40,542 nucleotides of DNA from Erysipelotrichaceae bacterium (GCA_016280635.1 JAEEHC010000040.1:1-40542), one strand, 5' to 3'; counted from the first letter of the stretch, positions 1-7,537 are shown. Notes: a model not told the origin generated them from the letters alone. Program-made: numbers and translations.

Positions 1-16
1 ATTATGCCTGAAATCA

Positions 17-46
17 GCAGTTTTTCCCGGGGAAAACTGCCTTTTT
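17..46 (+). terminator. Rho-independent terminator of a plus-strand gene left of the window
   Basis: GCAGTTTT and AAAACTGC arms surround a CCC/GGG core, and the stem is followed directly by CTTTTT on the plus strand. No plus-strand gene ends inside the window here, so it most likely ends a transcript entering from the left edge. Confidence 0.65.
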
Positions 47-92
47 AGTGATCCTCCTGAAAACACTTAGATAATGACGAAACACGGCGAAT

Positions 93-140
93 AAAAAAGG
101 AGTGAACGCTTTAGCTTTCGCTATTACGTTACACTCCCTT
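93..140 (-). terminator. Rho-independent terminator of the GntR/DUF5808 operon
   Basis: On the minus strand GGAGTGTAACG pairs with CGTTCACTCC (one bulge). An inner TAGC-GAAA-GCTA hairpin carries a GNRA tetraloop, and TTTTTTATT follows. It lies 11 nt past the stop codon of the membrane-protein gene. Confidence 0.85.
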
Positions 141-150
141 TCGTTTTCAA

Positions 151-1488
151 TCAGTTCAGCAGGCCAATCAGCTGTTCATACAGTTTTTTGGTCTGATTGC
201 CATCCCGGGTCCCCAGCATCCAGGTCTTCTCCCCGGTAACGATCAGAATGAACGGCCCCTTTTGCGGGTCAGCCAGAACTGTCAGATTCCCGAATTCCGT
301 GCTACTGAAGCGGCCCTGGATCAAATCATCCATGCCAATGCCAGCGACTTTATTTAGTCCTTCTGGCAGGGTTTCCAACAGTCTTATCTCTTTGATATCG
401 GAAGCGGCAATGTCATAGTGAATCATACCAAGATCGGCTTTGAGCGTTTCATTCTCAACAGCGATCTCAATCGGCTGAGTGCTCATGTAATCGCCATAAA
501 TTCCCATGAAGGGCAGGCATACCAGCAATAACACCGTCAGCGCCAGAATCAGTTTCCCGGCCGGATTGGCCATGTTAATGGAAGTATTCATGCCGATGCG
601 GCTGTTGATGATCAGCCGGCTGTCGTTGGGGTTGTTATAGAGCAGCCCTCCCAGCCAGTAATCGTCGTCATCCACATACCAGCCTGAGCCGCTGTCAGCG
701 GTCAGCTTTTCCTGCTGACGGCGCAGTTTCATCTCCAAACGCAGAGCAAACCAGCATATGCCAACGGTAAGCAGGATGGTCAGGATGATGCCAATGACAA
801 AGTTGTTGAGGGAAAGCCAGCCGGCCAGGGAATAAAGGGCCATGCTGTAGGAAGTGACAAGCCACATCTTTCCCCAGGCATAACGGCGCAGCTGGGTCAG
901 AACCATGGTGAGTTCAGTATTTTCATCCACCATCTCTGCCTTGTTTCGGTAAAGATAGCGGTAACTTAAGCCAAACAGCGCGCACAACAGCGACATGGTA
1001 ATGTACATGAACATCAGACTGCGGTCAAACAATACCGGAACAAGCGCGATGATTACCGGAACCACAAAGTACAGCGGGGAAAGCCATGACTGACCGGCTA
1101 AGGCTGAAGTGTCAACGCGAACGACGTCGTTCTTCTGCCTCCATCCTTTCTGCTGCTTCAGTTGCTTGAGGCGGGCGTTAGTGCGTACGTAGGGAATGTA
1201 CGGTACCGCAATCGACAGCAGCAGCCAGATCATCCAGGATGTCATGGTCAGTGTTTTCGGCACGCTCAGATAGCCGAATACTGCCAGCACTAAAAGCACG
1301 GCGTCAGCAATCAGAATCGCCTTTCTGAAGACCTTCAGTTCTTTCTGGACATCTTCATCTTCCCTGGCCTGATTGGGCAGAGTCACCCCGATGACAATGT
1401 TCTTCTTGAACCGGGTCTCGTTTATCAGCATGTATGTCATTAGCGGCAAGGTCACAATGCCGCTTAACCAAAGTATTTCCTTCATCAT
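151..1488 (-). CDS. Multi-pass membrane protein with DUF5808 segment and C-terminal PH-like domain
   Basis: A 445-residue integral membrane protein with about eight hydrophobic segments (roughly residues 6-22, 57-74, 84-100, 137-155, 157-178, 211-226, 231-248 and 312-330). Between segments 7 and 8, at about residues 270-305, is a WYVDDDDYW...YNNPND stretch typical of the DUF5808 family. After the last helix, residues 335-445 form a soluble region resembling the PH-like domains found in such proteins. Molecular function is unknown. The start overlaps the stop of the upstream GntR regulator by 4 nt, so the two are translationally coupled. YtrA-type GntR regulators are commonly paired with membrane proteins whose amounts they control, often in response to cell-envelope stress. 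That role is inference here. A strong terminator follows. Confidence 0.8.
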   Translation of the reverse strand: MMKEILWLSGIVTLPLMTYMLINETRFKKNIVIGVTLPNQAREDEDVQKELKVFRKAILIADAVLLVLAVFGYLSVPKTLTMTSWMIWLLLSIAVPYIPYVRTNARLKQLKQQKGWRQKNDVVRVDTSALAGQSWLSPLYFVVPVIIALVPVLFDRSLMFMYITMSLLCALFGLSYRYLYRNKAEMVDENTELTMVLTQLRRYAWGKMWLVTSYSMALYSLAGWLSLNNFVIGIILTILLTVGICWFALRLEMKLRRQQEKLTADSGSGWYVDDDDYWLGGLLYNNPNDSRLIINSRIGMNTSINMANPAGKLILALTVLLLVCLPFMGIYGDYMSTQPIEIAVENETLKADLGMIHYDIAASDIKEIRLLETLPEGLNKVAGIGMDDLIQGRFSSTEFGNLTVLADPQKGPFILIVTGEKTWMLGTRDGNQTKKLYEQLIGLLN

Positions 1489-1856
1489 TTCTTTTCACCT
1501 TCTTCATAGAGTCTGGCGCACAGGGCCAGTATTTCTTCTCTGCTCATGCCGGACAGCCGCAGTTCCGAGATGTACAGCCGCAAGGCGTCCAGGGATTCCG
1601 GGCGGACCGAAGCCTTTCCCGAATCTGCCACAACGGCGCCGCTGCGCCGGTCGGTTATTATGTAGCCTTCCTGCTTCAGCAGCTGGTAGGCCTTGGAGAC
1701 GGTCATCATGTTGATGCCGCTTTCTTCAGCCAAAGCCCGGATGGTTGGCAGTTTTTCGCCAGGCATCAGTTTTTTCTCGGCGATGCCGATGACGATCTGG
1801 TTGCGGATCTGCAGGTAGATGGGAACCGGGCTGGAAAAATCAAAGGTAAGTATCAT
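1485..1856 (-). CDS. GntR-family (YtrA-type) transcriptional regulator
   Basis: A 123-residue regulator with the GntR winged helix at about residues 1-70 (PIYLQIRNQIVIGIAEKKL, then an LPTIRALAEESG recognition helix) and only a short C-terminal tail. That size is typical of the YtrA subfamily, which lacks a large effector domain. An ATG 27 nt upstream is in frame but lies within the -10 region and has no ribosome site. The ATG at 1856 follows AAGGAGGG with about 9 nt spacing, so that start is used here. It heads a two-gene operon with the membrane protein that overlaps its stop by 4 nt. A perfect inverted repeat over its own promoter suggests autoregulation. Confidence 0.88.
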   Translation of the reverse strand: MILTFDFSSPVPIYLQIRNQIVIGIAEKKLMPGEKLPTIRALAEESGINMMTVSKAYQLLKQEGYIITDRRSGAVVADSGKASVRPESLDALRLYISELRLSGMSREEILALCARLYEEGEKK

Positions 1857-1870
1857 AGGATTTGCCCTCC

Positions 1871-1909
1871 TTGCATTACTCATTATAATGCAATAGATGC
1901 AAAAGTCAA
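1871..1909 (-). promoter_or_regulatory. GntR operon promoter with palindromic operator
   Basis: On the minus strand there is a TTGACT -35 (1904-1909), a 16-bp spacer and a TATAAT -10 (1882-1887). A perfect inverted repeat, TTGCATTA-7 nt-TAATGCAA (1871-1893), spans the -10. A further TTGCAT half-site lies between the -35 and -10 elements. This geometry suits a dimeric GntR repressor that blocks polymerase binding. The assignment to this regulator is inference from proximity. Confidence 0.75.
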
Positions 1910-1922
1910 GGCCTTGTCATTA

Positions 1923-1948
1923 TAAAAGCACCTCACTGCCGAGGTGCT
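1923..1948 (-). terminator. Terminator downstream of proC
   Basis: AGCACCTC-ACTGCC-GAGGTGCT forms an uninterrupted 8-bp stem. On the minus strand it is followed by TTTTATA. It sits 17 nt after the proC stop codon. Confidence 0.8.
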
Positions 1949-1964
1949 GATTTTCAGGATCTTT

Positions 1965-2753
1965 CTAGAATTTCTTTTCAAAGGTAGCGATGACGGCATC
2001 GATCACGGCCGCCCGGAAACCGGACTTCTCCAGCGCTCTGACGCCCTGAATGGTGCTGCCGCCCGGTGAGCAGACACTGTCCTTGAGAGTCCCCGGGTGC
2101 TGTTGAGTCTTCAGCAGCATCTCCGCCGTTCCCTTGATCATCTGCGCCGCATAGCGGTAGGCCTTCTCTCTCGGCAGCCCGACCGCTACCGCCCCATCCG
2201 CCAAAGCTTCCACGAACATCGCCGTAAAGGCCGGACCGCAGCCCTTAACCCCTCCGGCAAACGCCATGGTCTGTTCATCAGTCTTTTCAACCAGACCGGA
2301 CGGTTCCATCAGCTGATAGAAATAAGCGTCTTCTTCCGCTGTCACCCTTTCATTAGGCGCATACAGCGAGATGCCGCTGCCGACAGCGGCCGGCATGTTG
2401 GGGGTAATGCGGATGATCGGCACATCACCGATCTTCTCGGCCAGTCTGGCCAGCGTATTGCCGGCCATCATTGAGACGATGACATAGCGGTCCTTGCGTT
2501 CTTTCAGTATTGGAAGAATCTCTTCAAGTAGTTCGCCCAGCCCCTGCGGTTCAACGCCCAGAAAGACATAATCCGCCTTTGCGGCGATTTCCTTATTGTC
2601 GCATACCTTTCCGTTTACCAGCTCAGCCAGTTTTTCGGCCTTGGCCCTGGTCCGGTTAGCCAGCAGGATAACATCAGCCTTTCCGCTTCTATAAGCGGCC
2701 TTGGCCAGGGCGCCGCCCATGTTTCCCGTTCCGATAAATCCAACTGTCGTCAT
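1965..2753 (-). CDS. proC: Pyrroline-5-carboxylate reductase
   Basis: Catalyses the last step of proline synthesis, NAD(P)H-dependent reduction of 1-pyrroline-5-carboxylate to L-proline, in the cytoplasm. The N-terminus carries the Rossmann nucleotide motif GFIGTGNMGGA (about residues 5-15). The C-terminal half has the conserved GCGPAF and CSPGGSTIQGV segments of the P5CR dimerisation domain. The length of 262 residues is normal for the family. A longer in-frame reading exists, but the ATG at 2753 is preceded by AAGGAGG at 9 nt spacing and gives the expected N-terminus. It lies 22 nt downstream of an aldo/keto reductase gene and is probably cotranscribed with it. A terminator follows. Confidence 0.95.
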   Translation of the reverse strand: MTTVGFIGTGNMGGALAKAAYRSGKADVILLANRTRAKAEKLAELVNGKVCDNKEIAAKADYVFLGVEPQGLGELLEEILPILKERKDRYVIVSMMAGNTLARLAEKIGDVPIIRITPNMPAAVGSGISLYAPNERVTAEEDAYFYQLMEPSGLVEKTDEQTMAFAGGVKGCGPAFTAMFVEALADGAVAVGLPREKAYRYAAQMIKGTAEMLLKTQQHPGTLKDSVCSPGGSTIQGVRALEKSGFRAAVIDAVIATFEKKF

Positions 2754-2775
2754 CTTTCCCTTCCTCCTTAATATG

Positions 2776-3693
2776 TCATGGCAGCCGGTTTCCGGCCGAT
2801 TTGTACAGTTCATACCACTCTCTGGCACTTAATTCCACTTCTGCAGCCCTGGCGGCCCTTATGAGGCGCTCAGGTGAAGTCGTTCCGGTTATCACCTGTA
2901 CCTTCTGGGGCAGCCGCAGCAGCCAGCTGTAGGCGATCGTATCCCTGCTGACAGAATACTTATCAGCCAGCTTCTGCAGCTGCTGATTTAATTCAGGGTA
3001 CTTTTCCTCATCCAGTAAGATTCCCTGGAACATGCCGTACTGCAGGGGCGACCAGGTCTGCAGGATCATTCCCTTCAGCCTAAGGTATTCCAGGGTTCCT
3101 GAAGCCCGGACGATGCCGTTATCCCAGCCGGTGTTGACATTGAAACCCTCATCGATCAGCGGCGTGTGGGCCAGCGAGAGCTGCAGCTGATCAGATGTCA
3201 GCTGACAGGGAAGGCCGCTTTGCAGCAGTTCGATCTGGAAGCGGTTCATGTTGGAGACACCGAAGCTCCTGACCTTTCCGCTCTCGTACAGCTGTGTAAA
3301 CGCCTCTCTTACCTGATCGCTTTCCATCAGCACATCGGGTCTGTGCAATAACAGCGAATCCAGATGGTCGGTGTGCAGTCTTTCCAGGCTGCCGTTTACG
3401 GCCTCAATTATGTGCTCCCTGGAAAAGTCATACATGCCCGCGTTGATGCCGCACTTTGACTGAATGACCATCCGGTCTCTTAACTGAAGGTCATCCCTGA
3501 GCACTTCGCCAAACAGCCGCTCACTTTCTCCCCGGCCATAGATGTCAGCGTGGTCAAAGAAGTTGATGCCGTTATCCAGAGCTGTCCGGACGAGTTCTTC
3601 AACTTCTTCCTTTTTATGTGAGGCGATCCTCATGCAGCCGACGCCGATTACGGAAACAGCCGGTATGTTTTCAGCCATCATTATGTATTTCAT
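2776..3693 (-). CDS. Aldo/keto reductase (YdhF-like)
   Basis: A 305-residue NADPH-dependent oxidoreductase of the aldo/keto reductase superfamily with a full-length TIM barrel. The catalytic tetrad is visible as D47 (in FFDHAD), Y52 (in DIYGRGE), K80 (in QSKCGI) and H117 (in LLHRPD). The family signature GKVRSFGVSN is also present. The sequence most resembles the YdhF/YcsN group of predicted oxidoreductases, whose physiological substrate is not established. It has its own TTGTAC/TATAAT promoter and an AGGATAAGGA ribosome site. It is the first gene of an operon with proC. The pairing could be incidental, because no step of proline synthesis needs it. Confidence 0.9.
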   Translation of the reverse strand: MKYIMMAENIPAVSVIGVGCMRIASHKKEEVEELVRTALDNGINFFDHADIYGRGESERLFGEVLRDDLQLRDRMVIQSKCGINAGMYDFSREHIIEAVNGSLERLHTDHLDSLLLHRPDVLMESDQVREAFTQLYESGKVRSFGVSNMNRFQIELLQSGLPCQLTSDQLQLSLAHTPLIDEGFNVNTGWDNGIVRASGTLEYLRLKGMILQTWSPLQYGMFQGILLDEEKYPELNQQLQKLADKYSVSRDTIAYSWLLRLPQKVQVITGTTSPERLIRAARAAEVELSAREWYELYKSAGNRLP

Positions 3694-3720
3694 GTCCTTA
3701 TCCTGCTTTCTTCTGCCTTA

Positions 3721-3749
3721 ATTATATGAAACGGCTGAGGCGGGTACAA
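3721..3749 (-). promoter_or_regulatory. Promoter of the aldo/keto reductase-proC operon
   Basis: Minus strand: TTGTAC (3744-3749), 17-bp spacer, TATAAT (3721-3726), about 28 nt upstream of the reductase start codon. Confidence 0.75.
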
Positions 3750-3773
3750 TCGGAATGCCTTGTCAGCAGCAGG

Positions 3774-3799
3774 CAAAAGAAAAAGCCCCTTTCGAGGCT
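3774..3799 (-). terminator. Terminator of ssrA
   Basis: Minus strand: a 6-bp stem AGCCTC/GGGGCT closed by a GAAA tetraloop, followed by TTTTTCTTTT. It lies 11 nt past the CCA end of the tmRNA. Confidence 0.85.
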
Positions 3800-3810
3800 G
3801 TTCTTTTCAT

Positions 3811-4159
3811 TGGTGGAGGCGAGGGGAATCGAACCCCTGTCCAAAACGTGTCCCACATTCAGACTTCTACAGTTTAGTCTGTCATGATTACATGCAGCAG
3901 GTGACAGACAGCCGATGCCACATGGTTTCTCAATGAGTTTCGGCTCTGCTTATTGAGAATCGCTAAGCCTATCCTATGTCTTTGACACCAATCCCTGATC
4001 CAGAGGAGTAACCAGGGTTGACGGCTGCGAGCCTTAATCGGCTAACTAAGCAGCAAATGATAATTGACGGTTGTCAGTTATATTTAATTTTTGCCTGTGA
4101 GGTAGGCCCACCACTGCTATCCGAATCCAACAGCGCCCTGTCGAAACCAAGACGCCCCC
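3811..4159 (-). ncRNA. ssrA: Transfer-messenger RNA (tmRNA)
   Basis: A 349-nt tmRNA that rescues stalled ribosomes and tags the nascent protein for degradation. The 5' end starts GGGGGCGTC followed by TTGGTTTCGACAGGG. The 3' end is the tRNA-like domain with the T-arm GGGGTTCGATTCCCC and an acceptor strand ending in encoded CCA. The 5' GGGGGCG pairs with CGCCTCC. The only reading frame ending in a usual hydrophobic degron gives KLNITDNRQLSFAA and then TAG (stop at 4046-4048). The natural-looking resume codon GCA (in ACAGGCAAAAA) is one nucleotide out of that frame; see findings. The gene has a consensus promoter upstream and a strong terminator downstream. Confidence 0.95.
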
Positions 4160-4171
4160 AGATGCGAAGAC

Positions 4172-4200
4172 ATTATATAAGAGCTGGCGGCTGCTGTCAA
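4172..4200 (-). promoter_or_regulatory. Consensus promoter of ssrA
   Basis: Minus strand: TTGACA (4195-4200), exactly 17 bp, TATAAT (4172-4177). This is a perfect sigma-A consensus. The mature 5' end lies 12 nt past the -10, so a short 5' leader is presumably removed by RNase P. Confidence 0.93.
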
Positions 4201-4210
4201 ACGCTTTTGT

Positions 4211-4239
4211 AAAGAAAACAGAACCGTCAGGCTCTGTTT
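4211..4239 (-). terminator. Terminator of rpoE
   Basis: Minus strand: AAACAGAGCC-TGAC-GGTTCTGTTT forms a 10-bp stem with one G-U pair and is followed by TCTTT. It separates rpoE from the ssrA promoter. Confidence 0.8.
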
Positions 4240-4244
4240 CCCTT

Positions 4245-4589
4245 CTAGTATTCTCCTTCACTCAGTTCATCGTCGGAAGCTTCAGATTCCTCTTCCTCTT
4301 CCTCGATGTCTTCGTCTTCTTCCTCTTCTTCGTTTTCCTCGAAGTCTTCTTCCCTGACCGCGACGTCATTGTACTTGCAGTGGGACTTGAGGTTCCAGAC
4401 ATTGTTTTCCAGGCTGGTAAACCGGCCGTCCAGGGAAAGGTTGGTGTAAAACTGTGATACTTTCTTGTTGGCTATGATCTCGTTATAGCCCAGCTGTTCT
4501 CTGACGACTGCCCAGAGATCCTTGAATGTCATTCCTTCTTTTTGATTAAGCAGGCAGTTGTAAGCAACATCGATTGCTCTGATACTCAT
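4245..4589 (-). CDS. rpoE: DNA-directed RNA polymerase delta subunit
   Basis: A 114-residue delta subunit, the accessory RNA polymerase protein of Bacilli and relatives that promotes recycling and reduces non-specific nucleic-acid binding. Residues 1-75 form the HARE-HTH domain (MTFKDLWAVVREQLGY, then SQFYTNLSLDGRF and VWNLKSH). Residues 80-114 are an almost purely acidic tail of Glu and Asp, as in known delta subunits. It is shorter than the Bacillus protein (about 170 residues), mainly because of a shorter tail. The gene is monocistronic, with its own promoter upstream and terminator downstream. An AGGAG lies 14 nt before the ATG, which is longer than ideal spacing. Confidence 0.93.
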   Translation of the reverse strand: MSIRAIDVAYNCLLNQKEGMTFKDLWAVVREQLGYNEIIANKKVSQFYTNLSLDGRFTSLENNVWNLKSHCKYNDVAVREEDFEENEEEEEDEDIEEEEEESEASDDELSEGEY

Positions 4590-4625
4590 TCTCTTTTGTT
4601 CATCTCCTGTTGTTTAGCAGTTAAG

Positions 4626-4653
4626 ATTATACTATATCATCTACATATTGCAA
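4626..4653 (-). promoter_or_regulatory. Promoter of rpoE
   Basis: Minus strand: TTGCAA (4648-4653), 16 bp, TATAAT (4626-4631), about 37 nt upstream of the start codon in an AT-rich gap. Confidence 0.7.
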
Positions 4654-4693
4654 CCCTTTATTTCACTTATTATTTTAGTTATCTTTTTCACAT

Positions 4694-4719
4694 GAAAACC
4701 GACCCGAAATGGGCCGGTT
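4694..4719 (-). terminator. Terminator of the HD/lipoate-ligase-like/YczE operon
   Basis: Minus strand: AACCGGCCC-ATTTC-GGGTCGGTT forms a 9-bp stem with one G-U pair, followed by TTC. The T tract is short. It lies about 38 nt past the stop of the YczE-like gene. Confidence 0.65.
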
Positions 4720-4757
4720 CTGTGTCTTTTGGGACGGTTTTAGGATTTCTGGCCAAA

Positions 4758-5345
4758 TCAGAACACTTTTGCCAGTAATCCGATGAAGAAGTCCGCCACA
4801 ATTCCGGTCGTGGCGATGGCATAGAAGGTCCCGATGCCAAAGCTCCCTTTCAAAATGATACCCACCACCAGCACACTGATGTCGACTGCCCAGCGGATGA
4901 TCCGGTAGTCCTTCCCCAGTTTCTCGCTCAAGGCCAGCACAAAGCCGTCATAGGGGTTACTGCCGGTCTCTGACTGCGCTCCCACACCAATGCCCAGGGC
5001 AACAAACAGATAGCCGACGACCATCTGCACGATCCGCCCGAGCAGGCTTTCGCCCGGATGGATGATCAGGCTGGCCAGCTTAAGGCCCAGAGTAATCAGA
5101 AAGGGGCAGATCAGGGTGTCCAGGGACACTCGCCGGCGGTCGGTCAGCAGCAGGGCAACGGTAAACAGCGCATTGGCGATCAGCGGTGTCAGCGCCATCT
5201 CAATGGAAAAACTGCGGGAAATGCCCTGTTCCAGCGTCGTCATCGAGTCGCCGCCCAGATTGCCGCTTACCACCAGGGCCACGCCCGTGCCGATCAGCAG
5301 GCTGCCCAGCGCCATGATCAGATATCTTCTTACCAGTGATCTCAC
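4758..5345 (-). CDS. YczE/YitT-family integral membrane protein
   Basis: A 195-residue membrane protein with about five hydrophobic segments (near residues 8-28, 47-68, 76-94, 104-123 and 149-190). It carries the family-typical stretches GNLGGDSMTT and GAQSETGSNPYDGF. This matches the YczE/YyaS/YitT group of conserved Firmicute membrane proteins, whose transport or other function is not established. The length is normal for the short YczE type. Its start codon overlaps the stop of the lipoate-ligase-like gene by 4 nt, so it is translationally coupled as the last gene of a three-gene operon. Confidence 0.85.
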   Translation of the reverse strand: MRSLVRRYLIMALGSLLIGTGVALVVSGNLGGDSMTTLEQGISRSFSIEMALTPLIANALFTVALLLTDRRRVSLDTLICPFLITLGLKLASLIIHPGESLLGRIVQMVVGYLFVALGIGVGAQSETGSNPYDGFVLALSEKLGKDYRIIRWAVDISVLVVGIILKGSFGIGTFYAIATTGIVADFFIGLLAKVF

Positions 5346-6295
5346 AGGCTGTAACTGTCCTTCTGGATCGTCTCATAAATCCTGGTAATGTCATTGCGGT
5401 ATCTCTCCTCCACCTGACTGATACGCCGGCGGAAAAGGACATCATCTACTCTCAGACCGTTCAGCGCGGCCATCAGGCTGTCACGGAAGCGGTCGTTGTC
5501 CTCACTGTCGGAATAAACGCTGACTGAAGTGATGTTTCTTCTCAGCATGTCCACATAAATAACCATGTGGCCGGCATCAAAGGTATCGTTGATGATCAGC
5601 GTATAGGGGCGATCGATCTGATAGATGTAGCGCAGCGACCGGAACTGATCGGCCAGATCATCAAGATCTTCGCCGACGGAAAGCTGATAGACCGGTCCAT
5701 AACGGTCAGCCAGTGACTGCAAGATCTTTCTGGTCAGCGAATCCATGCTGACCAGCGGGCTGGTGTCGGTGATGTTGGCCAGGGCTCCCTTGGCCTTTTC
5801 ATCTCTGATCAGCCGGGAGCGCTTGGACTTGTCGGCATCCCAGTAGATCGTACCGGAATGCTGGCAGCGCTCTCCGGAGGTCACGAAGCTGCTGTCGGTG
5901 ATGCGGTTTTTGCCCATCATGATCTCATTGTTGACATCCAGATAGATCGATAATCCCAGCTGGCTCAAAGCCTGGTAGATGACATTGACCTGATTGACGA
6001 TGTTGTAGTTATTCTGATACACGAAGAAGGCGAAGTTAAGACAGCCCAGGTCGTTGTAGACGATCCTGTCCGGGGTCTCCTTACGGGCCAGATAGGTATG
6101 TTCCAGTTCAAAATTGCGCAGGTTCAGGCTCATGTAGGCGTTCTGCTGATTGCCGACCACGACGGTGTCGATGTTCTTCCATAACATCAGGACCATGCTG
6201 TTGTCGGGAACATGGCTGAACAGATACTTCTGCAGGGCCTGGTTGTAATAGGGATTAATGCTGTGGCTTTGGACAAAATAGACTTTTTCTACCAT
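5342..6295 (-). CDS. Divergent lipoate-protein ligase A-like protein
   Basis: A 317-residue protein with the overall fold markers of the biotin/lipoate ligase (LplA) family. These are an N-terminal INPYYNQALQKYLF helix, the VVGNQQNAY strand-turn, a YNDLGCLNFAF segment and a C-terminal accessory domain. Genuine LplA enzymes bind lipoyl-AMP through RRxxGGGxVxHD. Here the aligned segment reads RKETPDRIVYND (residues 71-82), so the glycines and the His are gone. The GxKxSGnA lysine motif is also altered (GKNRITDSS, 128-136). It may therefore be a non-canonical amidotransferase or an inactive paralogue, and I would not assign ligase activity. It starts 2 nt after the HD gene and overlaps the YczE-like gene by 4 nt. 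Confidence 0.75.
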   Translation of the reverse strand: MVEKVYFVQSHSINPYYNQALQKYLFSHVPDNSMVLMLWKNIDTVVVGNQQNAYMSLNLRNFELEHTYLARKETPDRIVYNDLGCLNFAFFVYQNNYNIVNQVNVIYQALSQLGLSIYLDVNNEIMMGKNRITDSSFVTSGERCQHSGTIYWDADKSKRSRLIRDEKAKGALANITDTSPLVSMDSLTRKILQSLADRYGPVYQLSVGEDLDDLADQFRSLRYIYQIDRPYTLIINDTFDAGHMVIYVDMLRRNITSVSVYSDSEDNDRFRDSLMAALNGLRVDDVLFRRRISQVEERYRNDITRIYETIQKDSYSL

Positions 6296-6297
6296 GG

Positions 6298-7503
6298 TCA
6301 GACTCCTTTGGGATAGAATACCAGAGCGTCATCGCTCTCGCTGTTATAACAGATGGCTGAAACGATGCGGCTGATGCGGGACAGTTCTTCAATTCTGCCC
6401 TTTTCATCAAGCATCCAGATGCCATTGGTCTCGTGATCGGAGTAGGGTTCATAGGGGTTCTGGATCATCCGGTCAGTGTAGAGGTAATACCTCTCATCAT
6501 AGCCGGCCTTCCTTACCCGTTCCCTGATCTCTTCAAGCTTTTCGATCGACGCTGAAGCGAAGAGGTCGCGGTTCAGCAGCCGGCGGGCCAGATCGGCCAG
6601 AATGGTATCGGAAGATCTTTCCATCAGCTGGAAGGAATACAGACAGGTGGCATCATCCAGCTGATAGTATTCTTCATTGCTCAGTACCGCTTTATTCATC
6701 AGCGCCTTGTACATGGGAAGCTGCTCAAGGATGCCGGAATCACTTTCACAAAGATCGACAAGCCTTTGGAACAGCCGGGAAAGCAGAGCCTCATGGCTGC
6801 GTGATACCGGATGGTAATAGACCTGCCAGTACATGTGGTATCTGGCCATGATGTAATCCTCGATGGTGTGCATGCCGCTGACCTTGATGACCAGCTTGTC
6901 ATCCGCCACCCTCATGGTCCGTAGGATCCTTTCCAGATCGAATTCACCGTATTTGGTACCGGTGAAGTAGCTGTCCCTTAACAGGTAGTCCATCCGGTCG
7001 GCATCCAGCTGTGAACTGATCAGCTGGCAGAGCACGCGGTTGGGGTGGGTTCCCTCAATGATAGAGGCGACATCCTGCGGCAGACTTTCACCGTATTCCT
7101 TCAGGATACGGTTTACCTCACTGTCCTGGGTGATGATCTGAACGGTATACTTCTCATGTTTTCTCTTCATGATGGCTTCAAAGGAGTGGGAGAACGGAGC
7201 ATGACCGATGTCATGAAGCAGGCCGGCCAGCATGACCGTCGTCTTTTCATATTCACTTAAGCCGTTGCGGAGATCCTTTACCTCATTTACCATTCTTCTG
7301 ACGATCTCATAGACGCCCAGAGAATGGGTAAAGCGGCTATGCTCACCGCAATGGTAGACCATTGAGGTGCTGCCCAGCTGGTTGATCCGCCTCAGTCGCT
7401 GGAATTCCCGGCTGGCCATGCAGCGCCAGATGACTTCCTCATTGACGCGTACGTAGCCGTGAACAGGATCGCGCAGAACCTTTTCTTCATTCAGCCTGTT
7501 CAT
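6298..7503 (-). CDS. HD-domain phosphohydrolase (YwfO-like)
   Basis: A 401-residue cytoplasmic HD-superfamily protein of the dGTPase-like/YwfO group. The N-terminal DPVHGYVRV segment and the QRLRRINQLG and RFTHSLGVYE motifs are diagnostic. The metal-binding HD pair is H97-D98 (AGLLHDIGHAPFSH), and a later QLDADRMDYLLRDS supplies the last ligand. YwfO-type proteins hydrolyse nucleotides, but the natural substrate is not certain. The gene starts a three-gene operon with a lipoate-ligase-like gene and a YczE-like membrane gene. An AAGGGGGAAGG ribosome site lies just upstream of the ATG, and an extended -10 promoter precedes it. Confidence 0.9.
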   Translation of the reverse strand: MNRLNEEKVLRDPVHGYVRVNEEVIWRCMASREFQRLRRINQLGSTSMVYHCGEHSRFTHSLGVYEIVRRMVNEVKDLRNGLSEYEKTTVMLAGLLHDIGHAPFSHSFEAIMKRKHEKYTVQIITQDSEVNRILKEYGESLPQDVASIIEGTHPNRVLCQLISSQLDADRMDYLLRDSYFTGTKYGEFDLERILRTMRVADDKLVIKVSGMHTIEDYIMARYHMYWQVYYHPVSRSHEALLSRLFQRLVDLCESDSGILEQLPMYKALMNKAVLSNEEYYQLDDATCLYSFQLMERSSDTILADLARRLLNRDLFASASIEKLEEIRERVRKAGYDERYYLYTDRMIQNPYEPYSDHETNGIWMLDEKGRIEELSRISRIVSAICYNSESDDALVFYPKGV

Positions 7504-7528
7504 TCTTCCTTCCCCCTTATGTACCTAT

Positions 7529-7537
7529 ATTCTAGCA
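7529..7537 (-). promoter_or_regulatory. Extended -10 promoter of the HD-hydrolase operon
   Basis: Minus strand: GTGTGCTAGAAT, that is TGC followed by the -10 TAGAAT (7529-7534), 25 nt upstream of the start codon. No good -35 is visible. The same 12 bases form the promoter of the secreted protein at 39.7 kb. Confidence 0.6.
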
